Shown in pieces: positions 27,093 through 36,013 of a stretch of DNA of 64,000 bases; within the stretch, counting starts at the first letter, position 1, and the number at the start of each line of letters is the position of its first letter. The DNA comes from Thiocapsa sp. GTDB taxonomy: Bacteria > Pseudomonadota > Gammaproteobacteria > Chromatiales > Chromatiaceae. The stretch spans positions 1,426,001 to 1,490,000 of the forward strand of contig NZ_CP073760.1 in NCBI RefSeq assembly GCF_018399035.1. Reading direction: 5' to 3'. Made by a program: the position numbers and the translations under genes. The notes below the pieces were generated by a model that did not search any database, was not told the origin of the DNA, and saw nothing but the letters and a program-made list of their open reading frames with translations.

Positions 27093-27680
27093 CTACATGT
27101 TGGTCGATGCTTTCCCGGAAATCATCGATGGTCAATCCGTCCTGCTGAATCTGTTCGCTGTCGTCGAGTGTCACGATGCTGCCTCGGCTTAAGCCGCAAC
27201 GTTCCAGGTGATTGTGAGGCCGTCGGTCCGCACAGCGGACCCTACAGTCGATACGCCGTGCGGCCTCGCTCGTAAGACCGGCCACCCAAAACATCAGTCG
27301 CTCGTGACATCCGCTCCGCGGTGTCACGCATGCCCCGTGGCGCTCTGCGCCACGTGCCACGATGGCCGTAGTTACGAGCAAGGCCCGCCGTGCGGACCTT
27401 GGGCGGTCGCCACCCAAGGCGGCCGGATTCGGGAGCAAGGCATGGATGACGTCCAACCGATCGGGCACACCGCCGGTGTTGAAGGCGGTCGCCGGGATGG
27501 CGCCCGCGGGGCACACTCAGGAATCGCATGCCGCACCAAATGGCCCAAGGTCTTCACTTCGAGTACCTGGTTCGTGAGCTTCCAATCCCTGCTGGTTAGC
27601 CCGGGCCGCAAGTCGCGGTGAAAGATTTTCGTCGATCAGCAGCTTCAAGGCTGGGGCGCGTTGCGTATGATCTTAAGCCG
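27093..27680. repeat. 600-bp repeat block, copy 1
   Basis: Nearly identical blocks occur at 30,820-31,405 and 39,507-40,107. Each contains a GGTCCGCACAGCGGACC-type palindrome, CGTGCGGCCTCGCTCGTAAG, a CAGTCGCTCGTGACA inverted pair, and a broken DUF5615 gene at its right end. This copy keeps the adjoining DUF433 gene, so it is likely the parent. Confidence 0.85.
27517..27648 (-). pseudogene. truncated DUF5615 PIN-like toxin gene
   Basis: Starts at TTG 27648, overlapping the DUF433 stop (TTGA). It reads LKLLIDENLSPRLAARANQQ, the exact N-terminal style of DUF5615 proteins with the catalytic Asp/Glu pair, then runs into a stop after 43 residues. A normal member has about 110-120 residues. So the toxin half of the DUF433/DUF5615 pair is broken. 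Confidence 0.7.
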
Positions 27681-28256
27681 CCTCAGCGGTCGCCCTGGCG
27701 CCTGGCCCAAGCGCGAGCGCAGCTCTGCATAGCGTAGGGCTTTTTCACCGAGTTGGGGGTAATCCTCGGCGATCTCGGCAAAGGGCACGCCCGCGCGAAA
27801 CTGCTCGACGAGGTGAACGACCGGCACGCGTGTGCCCGTGAACACCGGTTCACCGGAACAGACGTCCGGCCGGCGCTCAATCAGGTCTTCACCTCGCTGA
27901 ACCATCCGCAACGCGCTGTGCGTACTGCGCACGATCTTTGTCAGGTCGAGCGTCACCGGGACATCACCGGCACGCATGAGCTTGCGCCCCGTTCGACGCC
28001 AGCCGCCAAACTCACCCGCCTTGAGCGTCAGAACGTTGTACAGCGCGCGTCTGTCTTCCGGGCTCAACACCAATCCCTCGCGCTCCAAGGCCCCCTTCAA
28101 CTTGAAATAGAGCACCTCGCGAAACTGCAGACGGTGCCGCTTGCGCCCATGCGTCTGCGCCGCCACGTGCAACACGCGGGAGAACTCTTGGCGCATCAGC
28201 TTGGGATCTTGCGCCGTAGCCGCCGCCGCGACACGGGTGTCAAAACTCAGAGACAT
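27645..28256 (-). CDS. DUF433 antitoxin-like protein with N-terminal extension
   Basis: 203 residues. Residues 130-190 are a DUF433 domain (PDVCSGEPVFTGTRVPVVHL then AEDYPQLGEKALRYAEL), the DNA-binding antitoxin of DUF433/DUF5615 (VapB45-type) pairs. The first 120 residues are a helical, basic extension (TLKAGEFGGWRRTGRKLMRA) that resembles an HTH region. Its partner directly downstream is truncated, so this may be an orphan antitoxin. Confidence 0.75.
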   Translation of the reverse strand: MSLSFDTRVAAAATAQDPKLMRQEFSRVLHVAAQTHGRKRHRLQFREVLYFKLKGALEREGLVLSPEDRRALYNVLTLKAGEFGGWRRTGRKLMRAGDVPVTLDLTKIVRSTHSALRMVQRGEDLIERRPDVCSGEPVFTGTRVPVVHLVEQFRAGVPFAEIAEDYPQLGEKALRYAELRSRLGQAPGRPLRRLKIIRNAPQP

Positions 28257-28700
28257 CTGAACATCTTAAAATATGATTCATCCTACCCCATCGTTTAGCC
28301 GAAACAATTTGGTCGAGCTAACGCTGACCCGATCCTGTCGACGGTTCGCGCTGCGAACCCCATCCGCAGTTACCGGGCGACTAAAGTCGCCTCTACATGT
28401 CGGTCGATGCATTCCCGGTGATGACCTTGGCTCGCTTGTCGGCATGGCGCCGGGCGGATTGGGCATCGCGCACCACCTGTTGCAGCTCCTGGTCGAGAGC
28501 ATCCGACCGCTGTGGGTCGGGCTTGAGCCCGACGGTTCGGCATCGGCGGTTTGGATGAGCGCGCGCTCCGGAGAGAAAGTCCAACGCGCAGCCCCGGCGC
28601 TCGCGGGCGTAGGCGCTCGGGCGGAAGCGCGCGGTCGCGTCGGCCAGCACGGCGAGGCTGACGATGTCGGTGCGGTACTACTCGCCCCACGCTTTTTGCC
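28257..28700. other. gap with repeat scraps
   Basis: No gene I can support. Positions 28,370-28,430 hold another CGGGCGACTAAAGTCGCCTC copy and an ATGCATTCCCGG scrap of the 600-bp block's left flank. The remaining minus-strand frames look coding-like in codon bias but are short and unrecognised; they may be a decayed gene. Confidence 0.35.
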
Positions 28701-28704
28701 TACT

Positions 28705-28884
28705 CGCTCCCACGCTCCGAGACTGTGAAAGTATTCCCGCGTTGGACCGAAATGCGGGAAACCGTAGGCTGGGGTGAGCTTGCGAACCCCAGCATTTCAG
28801 ACGGTTGCAAAGCCACGGATGCTGGGGTTCGTGCCTCACCCCAGCCTACGGCGAATTCTTTCACAGTCTCGGAGCGTGGGAGCG
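28705..28884. repeat. 180-bp foldback element with perfect 27-bp arms
   Basis: Outer arms at 28,705-28,731 (CGCTCCCACGCTCCGAGACT...) and 28,858-28,884 are perfect complements. Nested inside are GTAGGCTGGGGTGAG and its counterpart CACCCCAGCCTAC, with GAACCCCAGCA/TGCTGGGGTTC further in. Related shorter foldbacks occur at 39.6, 45.6, 47.6, 49.7 and 54.2 kb. No ORF inside. Confidence 0.75.
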
Positions 28885-28919
28885 GGCGTGGATCGCGCGC
28901 AGCAGGGTGCGCAGGCGAC

Positions 28920-29015
28920 CAAAAACGTGGTCTGTCCCTGAGGTATCTAACTGGTGGGATCCCCCGGCAGAGCCGGGGGATTTCCCATCTTGGTTAAACG
29001 TGGGTCTGTCCATGG
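28920..29015. repeat. two AAACGTGGTCTGTCC motif copies around a hairpin
   Basis: AACGTGGTCTGTCCCTG near 28,924 and AAACGTGGGTCTGTCC near 28,994 flank GATCCCCCGGCAGAGCCGGG. They match the motif at 3,149 and 10,713. A terminator function for the hairpin is possible but there is no U tract. Confidence 0.4.
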
Positions 29016-29035
29016 TATCCCTTGGCATGGAACCA

Positions 29036-29617
29036 TCAAATCAGCTCGGCGGCTTCTCGGAGCCGGTCGGCCGTTGCCGGCAAGCCCGCCCGTTCCAGCG
29101 CCGTTGCAAACTCATCCGGGGTCGATTCGGGCTTTTTTCGCCGTGTCCGCATCCGCTTGAACGCCGAGATCACGGCGACCGGATGCAGATCCCATTGATG
29201 GATGATGAAGGTGTCTGGATCGATGGCTTCGATCTCGAAATGCTGAAGGATCTCGGCGGGGAAGTCGCGCAGGTTATCGGTCACGATGCAGTCGGCATGA
29301 CCCGCGATCGCGGCGGCCAGCACATGGAGATCATCAGGATCCGGCAACTCGACGGCCAAGTCGAGGCGCTGCCACTGTTCGGGCACCACTTCCCAATCGG
29401 GAACCGCCGCCCGCATGCAGTCGCGACGGACATCGAGCCGACCGGCCAAATCAGGGCGGCTGTTTTCCAATGCCCGAATCCACTCGGCCTCGATCCGAGT
29501 CGTCCATTTCGCGGCGTAGAGTCCGGCCGTGGCCAGACTGAGCAGGGCGTCCGTCATCGCGATGGGGTAAAGCACGCAGGCATCCAGTACAGCGGTGTAG
29601 CGCGCGTGACCGGCCAT
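29036..29617 (-). CDS. PIN domain toxin (VapC-like)
   Basis: 193 residues. PIN nuclease residues are visible: AVLDACVLYP (first Asp), the central ALENSRPDL Glu region, DPDDLHVLAAAIAG and CIVTDNLRDFP (acidic C-terminal cluster). The extra C-terminal 55 residues after FHP-like HQWDLHPVAV are typical of the PIN_3/VapC50-type group. It begins with an overlap of its start and the HTH partner's stop, so the two are coupled as a toxin-antitoxin pair. Confidence 0.85.
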   Translation of the reverse strand: MAGHARYTAVLDACVLYPIAMTDALLSLATAGLYAAKWTTRIEAEWIRALENSRPDLAGRLDVRRDCMRAAVPDWEVVPEQWQRLDLAVELPDPDDLHVLAAAIAGHADCIVTDNLRDFPAEILQHFEIEAIDPDTFIIHQWDLHPVAVISAFKRMRTRRKKPESTPDEFATALERAGLPATADRLREAAELI

Positions 29618-30087
29618 CAGTAATCCAGACCCAGCTCGCGTGTGTTATCCGCCAGACGATCGAGCGCCTGTTGTTGTTGCTCGCGCATCTGTTGCTCATA
29701 GTCCAGCAGGTGCTTCAGGGTCACGCGCCGATGCGTGCCGACTTTTCGGTAAGGCAGATGACCCGCTTCCATCTCTTTGATGAGGAAGGGACGCGAGACA
29801 TTGAGGACGTGTGCGGCCTCGACCGTGGTGAGCTCGCGTTCCATGGGCATCAGCACGATGGACTGGCCCTGACTCATGGCGCCGAGCAACTGGCCGATCA
29901 CTTTCAGGGCTGCGGGCGGCACCTCCACGCGCGGCTGTTCGCCCGTGTCTGTCGTCAGCAGGATCGAGGCGGCGCGCGAGTGATCCAGCGCGGCCATAAT
30001 GCAGCGTTGAGCGGCGCGCGCCAGATCCTTCTCGGCGGGACTCAACAGAGGTGACTCAAGCTCGCGGGCATGGTCAATGGTGGTCAT
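29617..30087 (-). CDS. excisionase-family HTH antitoxin
   Basis: 156 residues. The C-terminal part has a MerR/excisionase-like DNA-binding helix-turn-helix (LTTVEAAHVLNVSRPFLIKE then GHLPYRKVGTHRRV). The N-terminal 85 residues are a helical region of unknown fold. It is upstream and coupled to the PIN gene, the common order for PIN_3 pairs, where this protein blocks the nuclease and represses the operon. Confidence 0.8.
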   Translation of the reverse strand: MTTIDHARELESPLLSPAEKDLARAAQRCIMAALDHSRAASILLTTDTGEQPRVEVPPAALKVIGQLLGAMSQGQSIVLMPMERELTTVEAAHVLNVSRPFLIKEMEAGHLPYRKVGTHRRVTLKHLLDYEQQMREQQQQALDRLADNTRELGLDY

Positions 30088-30819
30088 GACGGGGCTTCCG
30101 GGTTTGTTTTGCGTCCATCCATGATAGATGCAAATGCAATAAGTGCAATAACCGCAACCGCCGTCGTCAGGAGGTTTGAGGCGATGAGCGCTTGGTCAAA
30201 CCGCCGATCCGCTGCGTTGCCGAGATCGCCAGCCAGACCATATCGTTGTCGTTGGTGACCCGTCGCGGTATGGGGGCTCGGGCTCGGGCTCTGGCTCGTG
30301 ACGCGGAGCGTCGGGGCTACACTCCCACGCGGAGCGTGGGAGCGAGTACCGGGGGCTCCGCGTGGGAGCGAGTACGTGAGATCGTGCCGGCTCGCGGTTG
30401 CTGTGACGCCTTGAAACCGTGCGCGGCCGAGTGCTCGATGGCCGGTGCTGCCGCACAGGTGCGGTGCTGCGTGTCCGTGTGGACGTGCACCCCGGCACGA
30501 TCGCCGTTGTCGTCGACCGGCGCGAGCTGCCGATCCGCTGCGACGTCGCACCGGGATCCGCGGTGCGCGAGGCGGTCCCGTTGCGTTGACTGCTGCGTGG
30601 CTCATGATGTGTTTCGGGCCGTTCGTCACGGCTCCTCAGAAACGACTTAGCCATTCTGGTTCGTTCCCCCCTCTCCCCAACCCCTCTCCCGCGAGGGGAG
30701 AGGGGCTAGGATGGATCAGTGGTTGTTGAACGGTGACTCAGACATCGATGGCGATTTCCGGGAATGATCATCCCGGCCGTGCGTGTTGCCAATGCTTACC
30801 GGGCGACTAAAGTCGCCCC
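30088..30819. other. gap with hairpin repeats
   Basis: No gene I can support. It carries CTCCCACGCGGAGCGTGGGAG and a second GGCTCCGCGTGGGAGCGAG copy (30,320-30,380), then a CCCCTCTCCC-GCGA-GGGAGAGGGG hairpin near 30,683-30,710 that recurs three times in the 46-51 kb units. A short plus-strand tail reading DVHPGTIAVVVDRRELPI (30,480-30,590) may be a protein remnant. Confidence 0.45.
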
Positions 30820-31405
30820 TACATGTTGGTCGATGCTTTCCCGGAAATCACCGATGGTCAATCCGTCCTGCTGCATCTGTTCGCTGTCGTCGAGTGTCAC
30901 GATGCTGCCTCGGCTTAAGCCGCAACGTTCCAGATGATTGTGAGGTCGTCGGTCCGCACAGCGGACCCTACAGTCGATACGCCGTGCGGCCTCGCTCGTA
31001 AGACCGGCCACCCAAAACATCAGTCGCTCGTGACATCCGCTCCGCGGTGTCACGCATGCCCCGTGGCGCTCTGCGCCACGTGCCACGATGGCCGTAGTTA
31101 CGAGAAAGGCCCGCCGTGCGGACCTTGGGCGGTCGCCACCCAAGGCGGCCGGATTCGGGAGCAAGGCATGGATGACGTCCAACCGATCGGGCACACCGCC
31201 GGTGTTGAAGGCGGTCGCCGGGATGGCGCCCGCGGGGCACACTCAGGAATCGCATGCCGCACCAAATCGCCCAAGGTCTTCACTTCGAGTACCTGGTTCG
31301 TGAGCTTCCAATCCCTGCTGGTTAGCCCGGGCCGCAAGTCGCGGTGAAAGATTTTCGTCGATCAGCAGCTTCAAGACTAGGGCGCGTTGCGTATGATCTT
31401 AAGCG
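30820..31405. repeat. 600-bp repeat block, copy 2
   Basis: Over 98 percent identical by eye to copy 1, including the truncated DUF5615 piece and the last ten codons of the DUF433 gene, but the rest of DUF433 is absent. It is flanked on both sides by the CGGGCGACTAAAGTCGCCCC stretch (30,795 and 31,450). Confidence 0.85.
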
Positions 31406-31726
31406 ATTTCCGGGAATGAGCATCCCGGCCGTGCGTGTTGCCGATGCTTACCGGGCGACTAAAGTCGCCCCTACATGTTGGTCGATGCTTTCCCGGAAAT
31501 CACCTTAGGTCCGTGCAGCGGACCCGAAAGTAACGGTGGAATCCGCTGTACGGCCCGTCGGTCTGTGCCGTGCCGATGTGTTCGGAAAACCGCAGGGCTG
31601 CCTCCCAGTGCTCAGCCGTCCTGCAATTGCAAACGACGCTCGATGCCTTCGATTCGGGCGACGAGTTGGTCCCTGTGCGCGTGCTGCTCGACGATTTCGC
31701 CAGACATGTGCGCCAGATCACGCCGT

Positions 31727-31868
31727 ATTCTTGAAGGATCGGGTCTGGATGATCAAAACGCACACAGATGAAAGCCACTCGCAAGCTGTTATCCGCAAGA
31801 ATTCTCCTCAGAGCCTGATGTGCCCAGGGACCGTCTGCGAAGTATCCGATTATCATGTCGCAAGCCAT
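31727..31868 (-). pseudogene. N-terminal fragment of a formyltransferase
   Basis: From ATG 31856 it reads MIIGYFADGPWAHQALRRIL and VAFICVRFDHPDPIL, the start of the methionyl-tRNA-formyltransferase-like fold used in formyl-amino-sugar synthesis. After QEYG the homology stops and a different frame gives a short coiled tail (SGEIVEQHAHRDQLVARIEG). The catalytic part is missing. Confidence 0.55.
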
Positions 31869-31899
31869 CCTCGAGTTATCCAGAACGGCGCGTAGGAGA

Positions 31900-32226
31900 T
31901 CATCGCTGGTAAAACACCCGTCCCACACGCCGAATGTGCTCCAGGAGCGCTTCGTCCTGGATCGCGGCAAGGCGTGAAAGGTCGATCTGGTAGGGGAGCA
32001 GCAGGTCGTCGAGCTGGGTTTCCAGTGCCAGCACTTGGATGTCGTTGAGTTGCCTTCCTTCCAGGACAAGGTCGATATCCGAGCCACGGCCGTAGGTCCC
32101 CTTGGCTCTGGATCCGTAAAGCAGTGCCCGCTCGACCGCGGGGCAGGCGTCAAGCAGGGTGCGAATCCGGTCGATCACCGATTGGGACAATCCGCAGGCG
32201 TCCGGGGTGATGTCAGCCGACGGCAT
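31900..32226 (-). CDS. mntA: MntA-type nucleotidyltransferase antitoxin
   Basis: 108 residues. The minimal nucleotidyltransferase motif GSx10DxD is exact: G38-S39 ... D50-I-D52 in YGSRAKGTYGRGSDIDLVL. In HEPN-MNT pairs this enzyme AMPylates a Tyr of the HepT toxin to silence it. It overlaps the hepT gene by 14 bp. The last 27 codons are duplicated at 52,165-52,250. Confidence 0.85.
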   Translation of the reverse strand: MPSADITPDACGLSQSVIDRIRTLLDACPAVERALLYGSRAKGTYGRGSDIDLVLEGRQLNDIQVLALETQLDDLLLPYQIDLSRLAAIQDEALLEHIRRVGRVFYQR

Positions 32227-32647
32227 GATCGGCCAGATCTTGCATGCGGGTTTGAAAGGCTTCGAACAAGGTGATGTAGCGCTTGCAGATGATCTCGATT
32301 AGTTGCTTCGCGGTAGTCTCGTCATAGGTGTGCGAAGAGCGGTTTCTGCTCTTGATGGTCTCCATCCAAGTCTCGCCGTCGGTGACAAGACCGCGGCGGA
32401 ACGCTTCCCGAATGGCGTCGCGCGAGCCGGTGATCGCCGTGTTGCCTTGGTACTCGAAGTAATCCTTCATGACATTCCATGCGAGCTCATGGGTAAATTC
32501 GAACGCCTTGATAAGCCCTTGCTGCTCGAGCGGGGTCAAGGATCGTTCCGCGGCAAGGCTCACGGCGTCGCTCAGTTGCCCGAACGCGCGCCGGTAATTG
32601 GCGAAGCGTTGCTTCCAGCGAGTGTCGATATCCGGTTCGGAGGTCAT
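32213..32647 (-). CDS. hepT: HepT-type HEPN ribonuclease toxin
   Basis: 144 residues of the HI0074/nucleotidyltransferase substrate-binding family. The RNase and AMPylation motif Rx4HxY is exact: RNRSSHTY at 101-108. All-helical four-helix bundle, normal length for the family. It is the upstream gene of a HEPN-MNT toxin-antitoxin pair and probably acts as an RNase when released from MntA. Confidence 0.85.
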   Translation of the reverse strand: MTSEPDIDTRWKQRFANYRRAFGQLSDAVSLAAERSLTPLEQQGLIKAFEFTHELAWNVMKDYFEYQGNTAITGSRDAIREAFRRGLVTDGETWMETIKSRNRSSHTYDETTAKQLIEIICKRYITLFEAFQTRMQDLADHAVG

Positions 32648-32928
32648 GGACGCGTACCTGATGTCCGTTTATGCGCAAATGACGCCAATCGTCGTCGCGA
32701 AGCGGCGACCCGCCCCGGGATAGACGACTTGCAGTCGTCCTCTTCCCTGGCGAGACCGCGGCAAGGCCCTCACGGCGCTCACTTCGGCGTTTGACTTCCG
32801 CCCGTTGCTCGTCACTCCGCCCATCGTGGCACTTGGCGCAGAGCGCCAAGAGCATGCGTGACACCGCAGAGCGGGTGTCACGAGCGACTGATGTTGCCTC
32901 GCCGCCAGACATGAGTCCGCTGAGTCAG

Positions 32929-33381
32929 TCACAGGCTTCTGATTCGGCATTGCTTGAGAATGCGGTTGCCGACGCCTCGCGTGATCTTACGGAGCTGCGT
33001 GCCGGCCTGATTTGAGCCGACCAGCTCGGCATGCGCCGGATTCTTCTCGGTCGGATCGGCAAAGACGCTAAGTCGCAGGTCAACCCCCTGTTCAGGCGGC
33101 GCGCAGGCTCGGATGACGCTCACGTGCACTTCAGCCAAGGCTTCCAGCCGTCTCTCCGGGCGTTCCAAGTCTTCGCGCCAGCGCTCGATGATCTCCGCCT
33201 CGGGCAACAGTGCGGGGCGACTTAACGAGAAACAATTGCCGTTGCCGAAGGCACTTGGCGTCGCGCGCTGCTTCTCTGCATCCCAGAAGGGTTCGAGCAA
33301 GGCCCTCAGCACCAGTTCCCGGTCATCGACCAGTGGACGCGTCAGCAGCGGCTCCACTGTGTTGTTGTCGGCATCGGTCAT
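32929..33381 (-). CDS. unknown third gene of the TIGR04255 cassette
   Basis: 150 residues, no recognised domain. It opens with a Thr/Asp-rich MTDADNNTVEPLLTRPLVDD and has a mid helix rich in Arg/Glu (ERWREDLERPERRLEALAEV) and a strand-like VSVIRACAPPEQGVDLRLSV. Sixteen bases after the middle gene, so likely one transcript. No transmembrane segment. Confidence 0.55.
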   Translation of the reverse strand: MTDADNNTVEPLLTRPLVDDRELVLRALLEPFWDAEKQRATPSAFGNGNCFSLSRPALLPEAEIIERWREDLERPERRLEALAEVHVSVIRACAPPEQGVDLRLSVFADPTEKNPAHAELVGSNQAGTQLRKITRGVGNRILKQCRIRSL

Positions 33382-33397
33382 GCGGAGGAACGGTTGC

Positions 33398-33985
33398 TCA
33401 ACGCACTCGCGTCATGAGATCGGTTACGGCCCTCGGTTCAATCGGCAACTCAAGCTCGTCCCCGGTTGACGCGATGAAGCACATCAGGGTATCCCTTGCG
33501 ATATCCAACTCGACCAATTCGCCATTGCCATCGGGCCAATTGAGCAGCAGATGTCCATCGCGGGAGAGAAAGAGCGCGACATCGAGGTCCGCAAAGTCGG
33601 CAAGCGCCAGCAAACGCTCCAATCCCAGCAGGGTGTCTTCCGTGAGTGCTCGTCCATAACCCTGATCCCAGCCATCGGCGAAGGTCGCCAGACGCTTCAG
33701 CCGCTCGGCCGCTTGAGCACCGAGTTTTACAGCGATTGTCTCGGCGACACGCTCCAGCGGACCAGAGGGATCAGCCCGGTCGGAAGACCTTCGCGCGCGA
33801 GAACCGAGGACTAATTGCATCCGCGTGGCGCTCGCGGTCCCGCGCAACTGTGCGGGGGCGGCGATCCAGCGTACCTGTGATTCGGCAAAAACCGCGATAT
33901 TCCAGCCTGGATCAGCAGAGCCCATCCATTCGCAGCCGCAGTATTCGGCTGCCCGGCCCGCAAAGCCGCTTGGTTGTGGATTCAT
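33398..33985 (-). CDS. unknown middle gene of the TIGR04255 cassette
   Basis: 195 residues, no known family recognised. N-terminal half Gly/Arg-rich; the C-terminal half has AVKLGAQAAERLKRLATFAD (helix) then FLSRDGHLLLNWPDGNGELV (beta) and ELDIARDTLMCFI. Its start overlaps the stop of the TIGR04255 gene, so the two are translationally coupled. Cytoplasmic by sequence. Confidence 0.55.
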   Translation of the reverse strand: MNPQPSGFAGRAAEYCGCEWMGSADPGWNIAVFAESQVRWIAAPAQLRGTASATRMQLVLGSRARRSSDRADPSGPLERVAETIAVKLGAQAAERLKRLATFADGWDQGYGRALTEDTLLGLERLLALADFADLDVALFLSRDGHLLLNWPDGNGELVELDIARDTLMCFIASTGDELELPIEPRAVTDLMTRVR

Positions 33986-34785
33986 CAGGCTTCCTCTCGT
34001 TGACGCACTTCTGGCTGCATCAAGTCTGCAATGCGTGTCGTCAGTTCCATGAAGACGTCATGCGTTATGGTGCGCGCTTGTCCAAGCGCATGCATGATCG
34101 CGTCGACGTGCGGGTCGACGGATTCTGTTCGAGAGACAGTCATGTCCATGATCAGTGCCGGGTCGTTGGACACAATGCCTTCTGCGAACTGCACCCGCAT
34201 CATCCCACCGGCAACGGGCACAACGAGTTGAACCAGTGCGCCCAGCTCCGCGCCGGATTCAGCGTGCCGCGTAATCGCGGTGGGGGCTTCTATCGCGATT
34301 CCCAGGGTTTCCGAGAGAAACTGCATCGGTGTTTGGCCACGGAGTAATGGCTCGCGAAAGGCATCGATATAGCGCAACGCCACTTGAAAGGGGGCGGTCG
34401 CCTCAGGTTCAGGCCTGACGGCCAATAGGGCCGCCGCGCCCTCGCGAGCCGTTGGAGCGAAATCCTGCCAGGACAGGTAAGGCGGCGTCGCGTTGGCCGT
34501 GAAGAGTTGCGGGCCGAGTTGAAACAAGGTGTTCTGAGGCATACCGGTTTTCTGCTTGACGCGCAAGGTCGGCGCATCGAGCGGCAACGGAAAGCCAACG
34601 GGCACCAAGCGCTCGACATGCTCGTAACCCAATGCCCCCATGCGGGCGGTCCACTGCAAGAACATCGCTTCGGCGGGACCGTTCGCGCCGGGCATGATGA
34701 CCGGAAGCGTGCTCTGCCCCTGTCCGGACCATCGCAATTCCGCAATCATTTCGATCAGCGGGGGATTACGAAAGACTGTCGTCAT
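33985..34785 (-). CDS. TIGR04255 family protein
   Basis: 266 residues from ATG 34785 (MTTVFRNPPLIEMIAELRW), chosen because NPPLxE at the very N-terminus is the family hallmark. The family, about 260 residues, has no established function and is scattered on mobile and accessory DNA. The C-terminal part is VSRTESVDPHVDAIMHALGQ followed by a helix. First gene of a compact three-gene unit between hepT and legC. A stress, toxin or defence role is speculation. Confidence 0.75.
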   Translation of the reverse strand: MTTVFRNPPLIEMIAELRWSGQGQSTLPVIMPGANGPAEAMFLQWTARMGALGYEHVERLVPVGFPLPLDAPTLRVKQKTGMPQNTLFQLGPQLFTANATPPYLSWQDFAPTAREGAAALLAVRPEPEATAPFQVALRYIDAFREPLLRGQTPMQFLSETLGIAIEAPTAITRHAESGAELGALVQLVVPVAGGMMRVQFAEGIVSNDPALIMDMTVSRTESVDPHVDAIMHALGQARTITHDVFMELTTRIADLMQPEVRQREEA

Positions 34786-34852
34786 CACATCAGCCTCGAC
34801 ATGGCAAGCGTGGTCACCGGTCTGCCTAACATAGCACCGACCGCGCCTCGCT

Positions 34853-36013
34853 TCACACCAACCCCGCACTACTCGGCACGTTAATGATCCGCCGCTCGAG
34901 GGATACCGCGACCGACAGCGGAGCGCGCGGACACTCGAGAAACGGTGCGAGCCGGTGCATCAGGGTCCAGGCCGGGCGGGTCATGAAGCCGGCGGCGTTG
35001 GTGGCTTCCAGGATGGCATCGCGCTGGTCGGCGGCGGAGTCGTCCAGCAGGAGCGTCTGGAGCCAGTAGTTGCTGCGGCACCCGGCGGGCTCGGCCATGA
35101 TCCGGACGTGCGGCAGGGTGCTGAAAACGGCGCGGTAGCGTTCGTAGAGGCGGCGTTTGGAGGCCAAGAATTCCGGCAATTGCTCCAGTTGGGCGCAACC
35201 GAGCGCGGCGTTGATGTTGGGCATTCGGTCGTTGAAGCCGACCGCGTCGTGCTCGTAGGCCCAGCGGTGCGGCACCTTGGCGGTGGTGGTCAGGTGCTTG
35301 GCGCGCCGGGCGAGGTCGGAGTCGTCGGTCAGGATGGCCCCGCCTCCGCCGGTGGTGATGGTTTTGTTGCCGTTGAAGCTGAGTGTGCCGAGGCGCCCGA
35401 GCGTGCCGGTATGGCGGTCGTGATAGGTGCTGCCGAGTGATTCGGCGGCGTCTTCGACCAGGGTCAACTGGAACTCGCGGGCCACGGCGAGCAGACCATC
35501 CAGGTCGCAGGGGTGGCCGAAGGTGTGCATCGGGACGATGGCGCGGATGCGCCGACCGGTCAGACGGTTGATGCAGCCCTGCCCCGGCGCCGGCTCGGCG
35601 ATGGTATTGAGCCAGTCACGCAGCGCGTCCGGATCCAGCCCCAGAGTACGCTCGTTGCTGTCGGCGAAGTGCGGCACGGCCCCGCAATAACGCACGGCGT
35701 TGGCGGTCGCGACAAAGGTGAGCGCAGGCACGATGACCTCGTCGTTGGCTTCGACCCCGGCGAGCAGCAATGCCACATGCAAGGCCGCGGTGCCGTTGAC
35801 GACCGCGACGGCGTGACGGGCGCCGGTATAGGTCGCCAGCTCGGCCTCGAAACGGTCGACGTAGCGACCGACCGAGGAGACGAAGGTCGAGTCGATGCAG
35901 TCCTGGACATAGCGCGACTCGTTGCCGGCGAAGCGTGGCTCGTGCAGGTTGACCGGGCCGGGGCCGACGACGTCTCGGATGGCCGCAACAATCGCGTCCG
36001 GCAGACTGTTCAC
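34853..36013 (-). CDS. legC: LegC-type UDP-sugar aminotransferase
   Basis: 386 residues from GTG 36013, which overlaps the stop of the upstream epimerase remnant (GTGA). PLP Lys in LSFNGNKTITTGGGGAI; VEDAAESLGS is the PLP-binding Asp; NYWLQTLLLDD and MTRPAWTLMHRL are typical of LegC. It converts a 4-keto-6-deoxy UDP-sugar to the 4-amino form in legionaminic acid synthesis. A second, truncated copy lies at 41,462 and a third C-terminal scrap at 53,184. Only this copy can be functional. Confidence 0.85.
   Translation of the reverse strand: MNSLPDAIVAAIRDVVGPGPVNLHEPRFAGNESRYVQDCIDSTFVSSVGRYVDRFEAELATYTGARHAVAVVNGTAALHVALLLAGVEANDEVIVPALTFVATANAVRYCGAVPHFADSNERTLGLDPDALRDWLNTIAEPAPGQGCINRLTGRRIRAIVPMHTFGHPCDLDGLLAVAREFQLTLVEDAAESLGSTYHDRHTGTLGRLGTLSFNGNKTITTGGGGAILTDDSDLARRAKHLTTTAKVPHRWAYEHDAVGFNDRMPNINAALGCAQLEQLPEFLASKRRLYERYRAVFSTLPHVRIMAEPAGCRSNYWLQTLLLDDSAADQRDAILEATNAAGFMTRPAWTLMHRLAPFLECPRAPLSVAVSLERRIINVPSSAGLV

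Noticed and set aside
27079..27516. 145-residue minus-strand protein in the 600-bp block
   Set aside because: It repeats in all three blocks but crosses hairpins, has no recognised domain, and overlaps the DUF5615 remnant in another frame.
28966..28985. Rho-independent terminator
   Set aside because: A GC-rich stem is present but no run of T follows on either strand.
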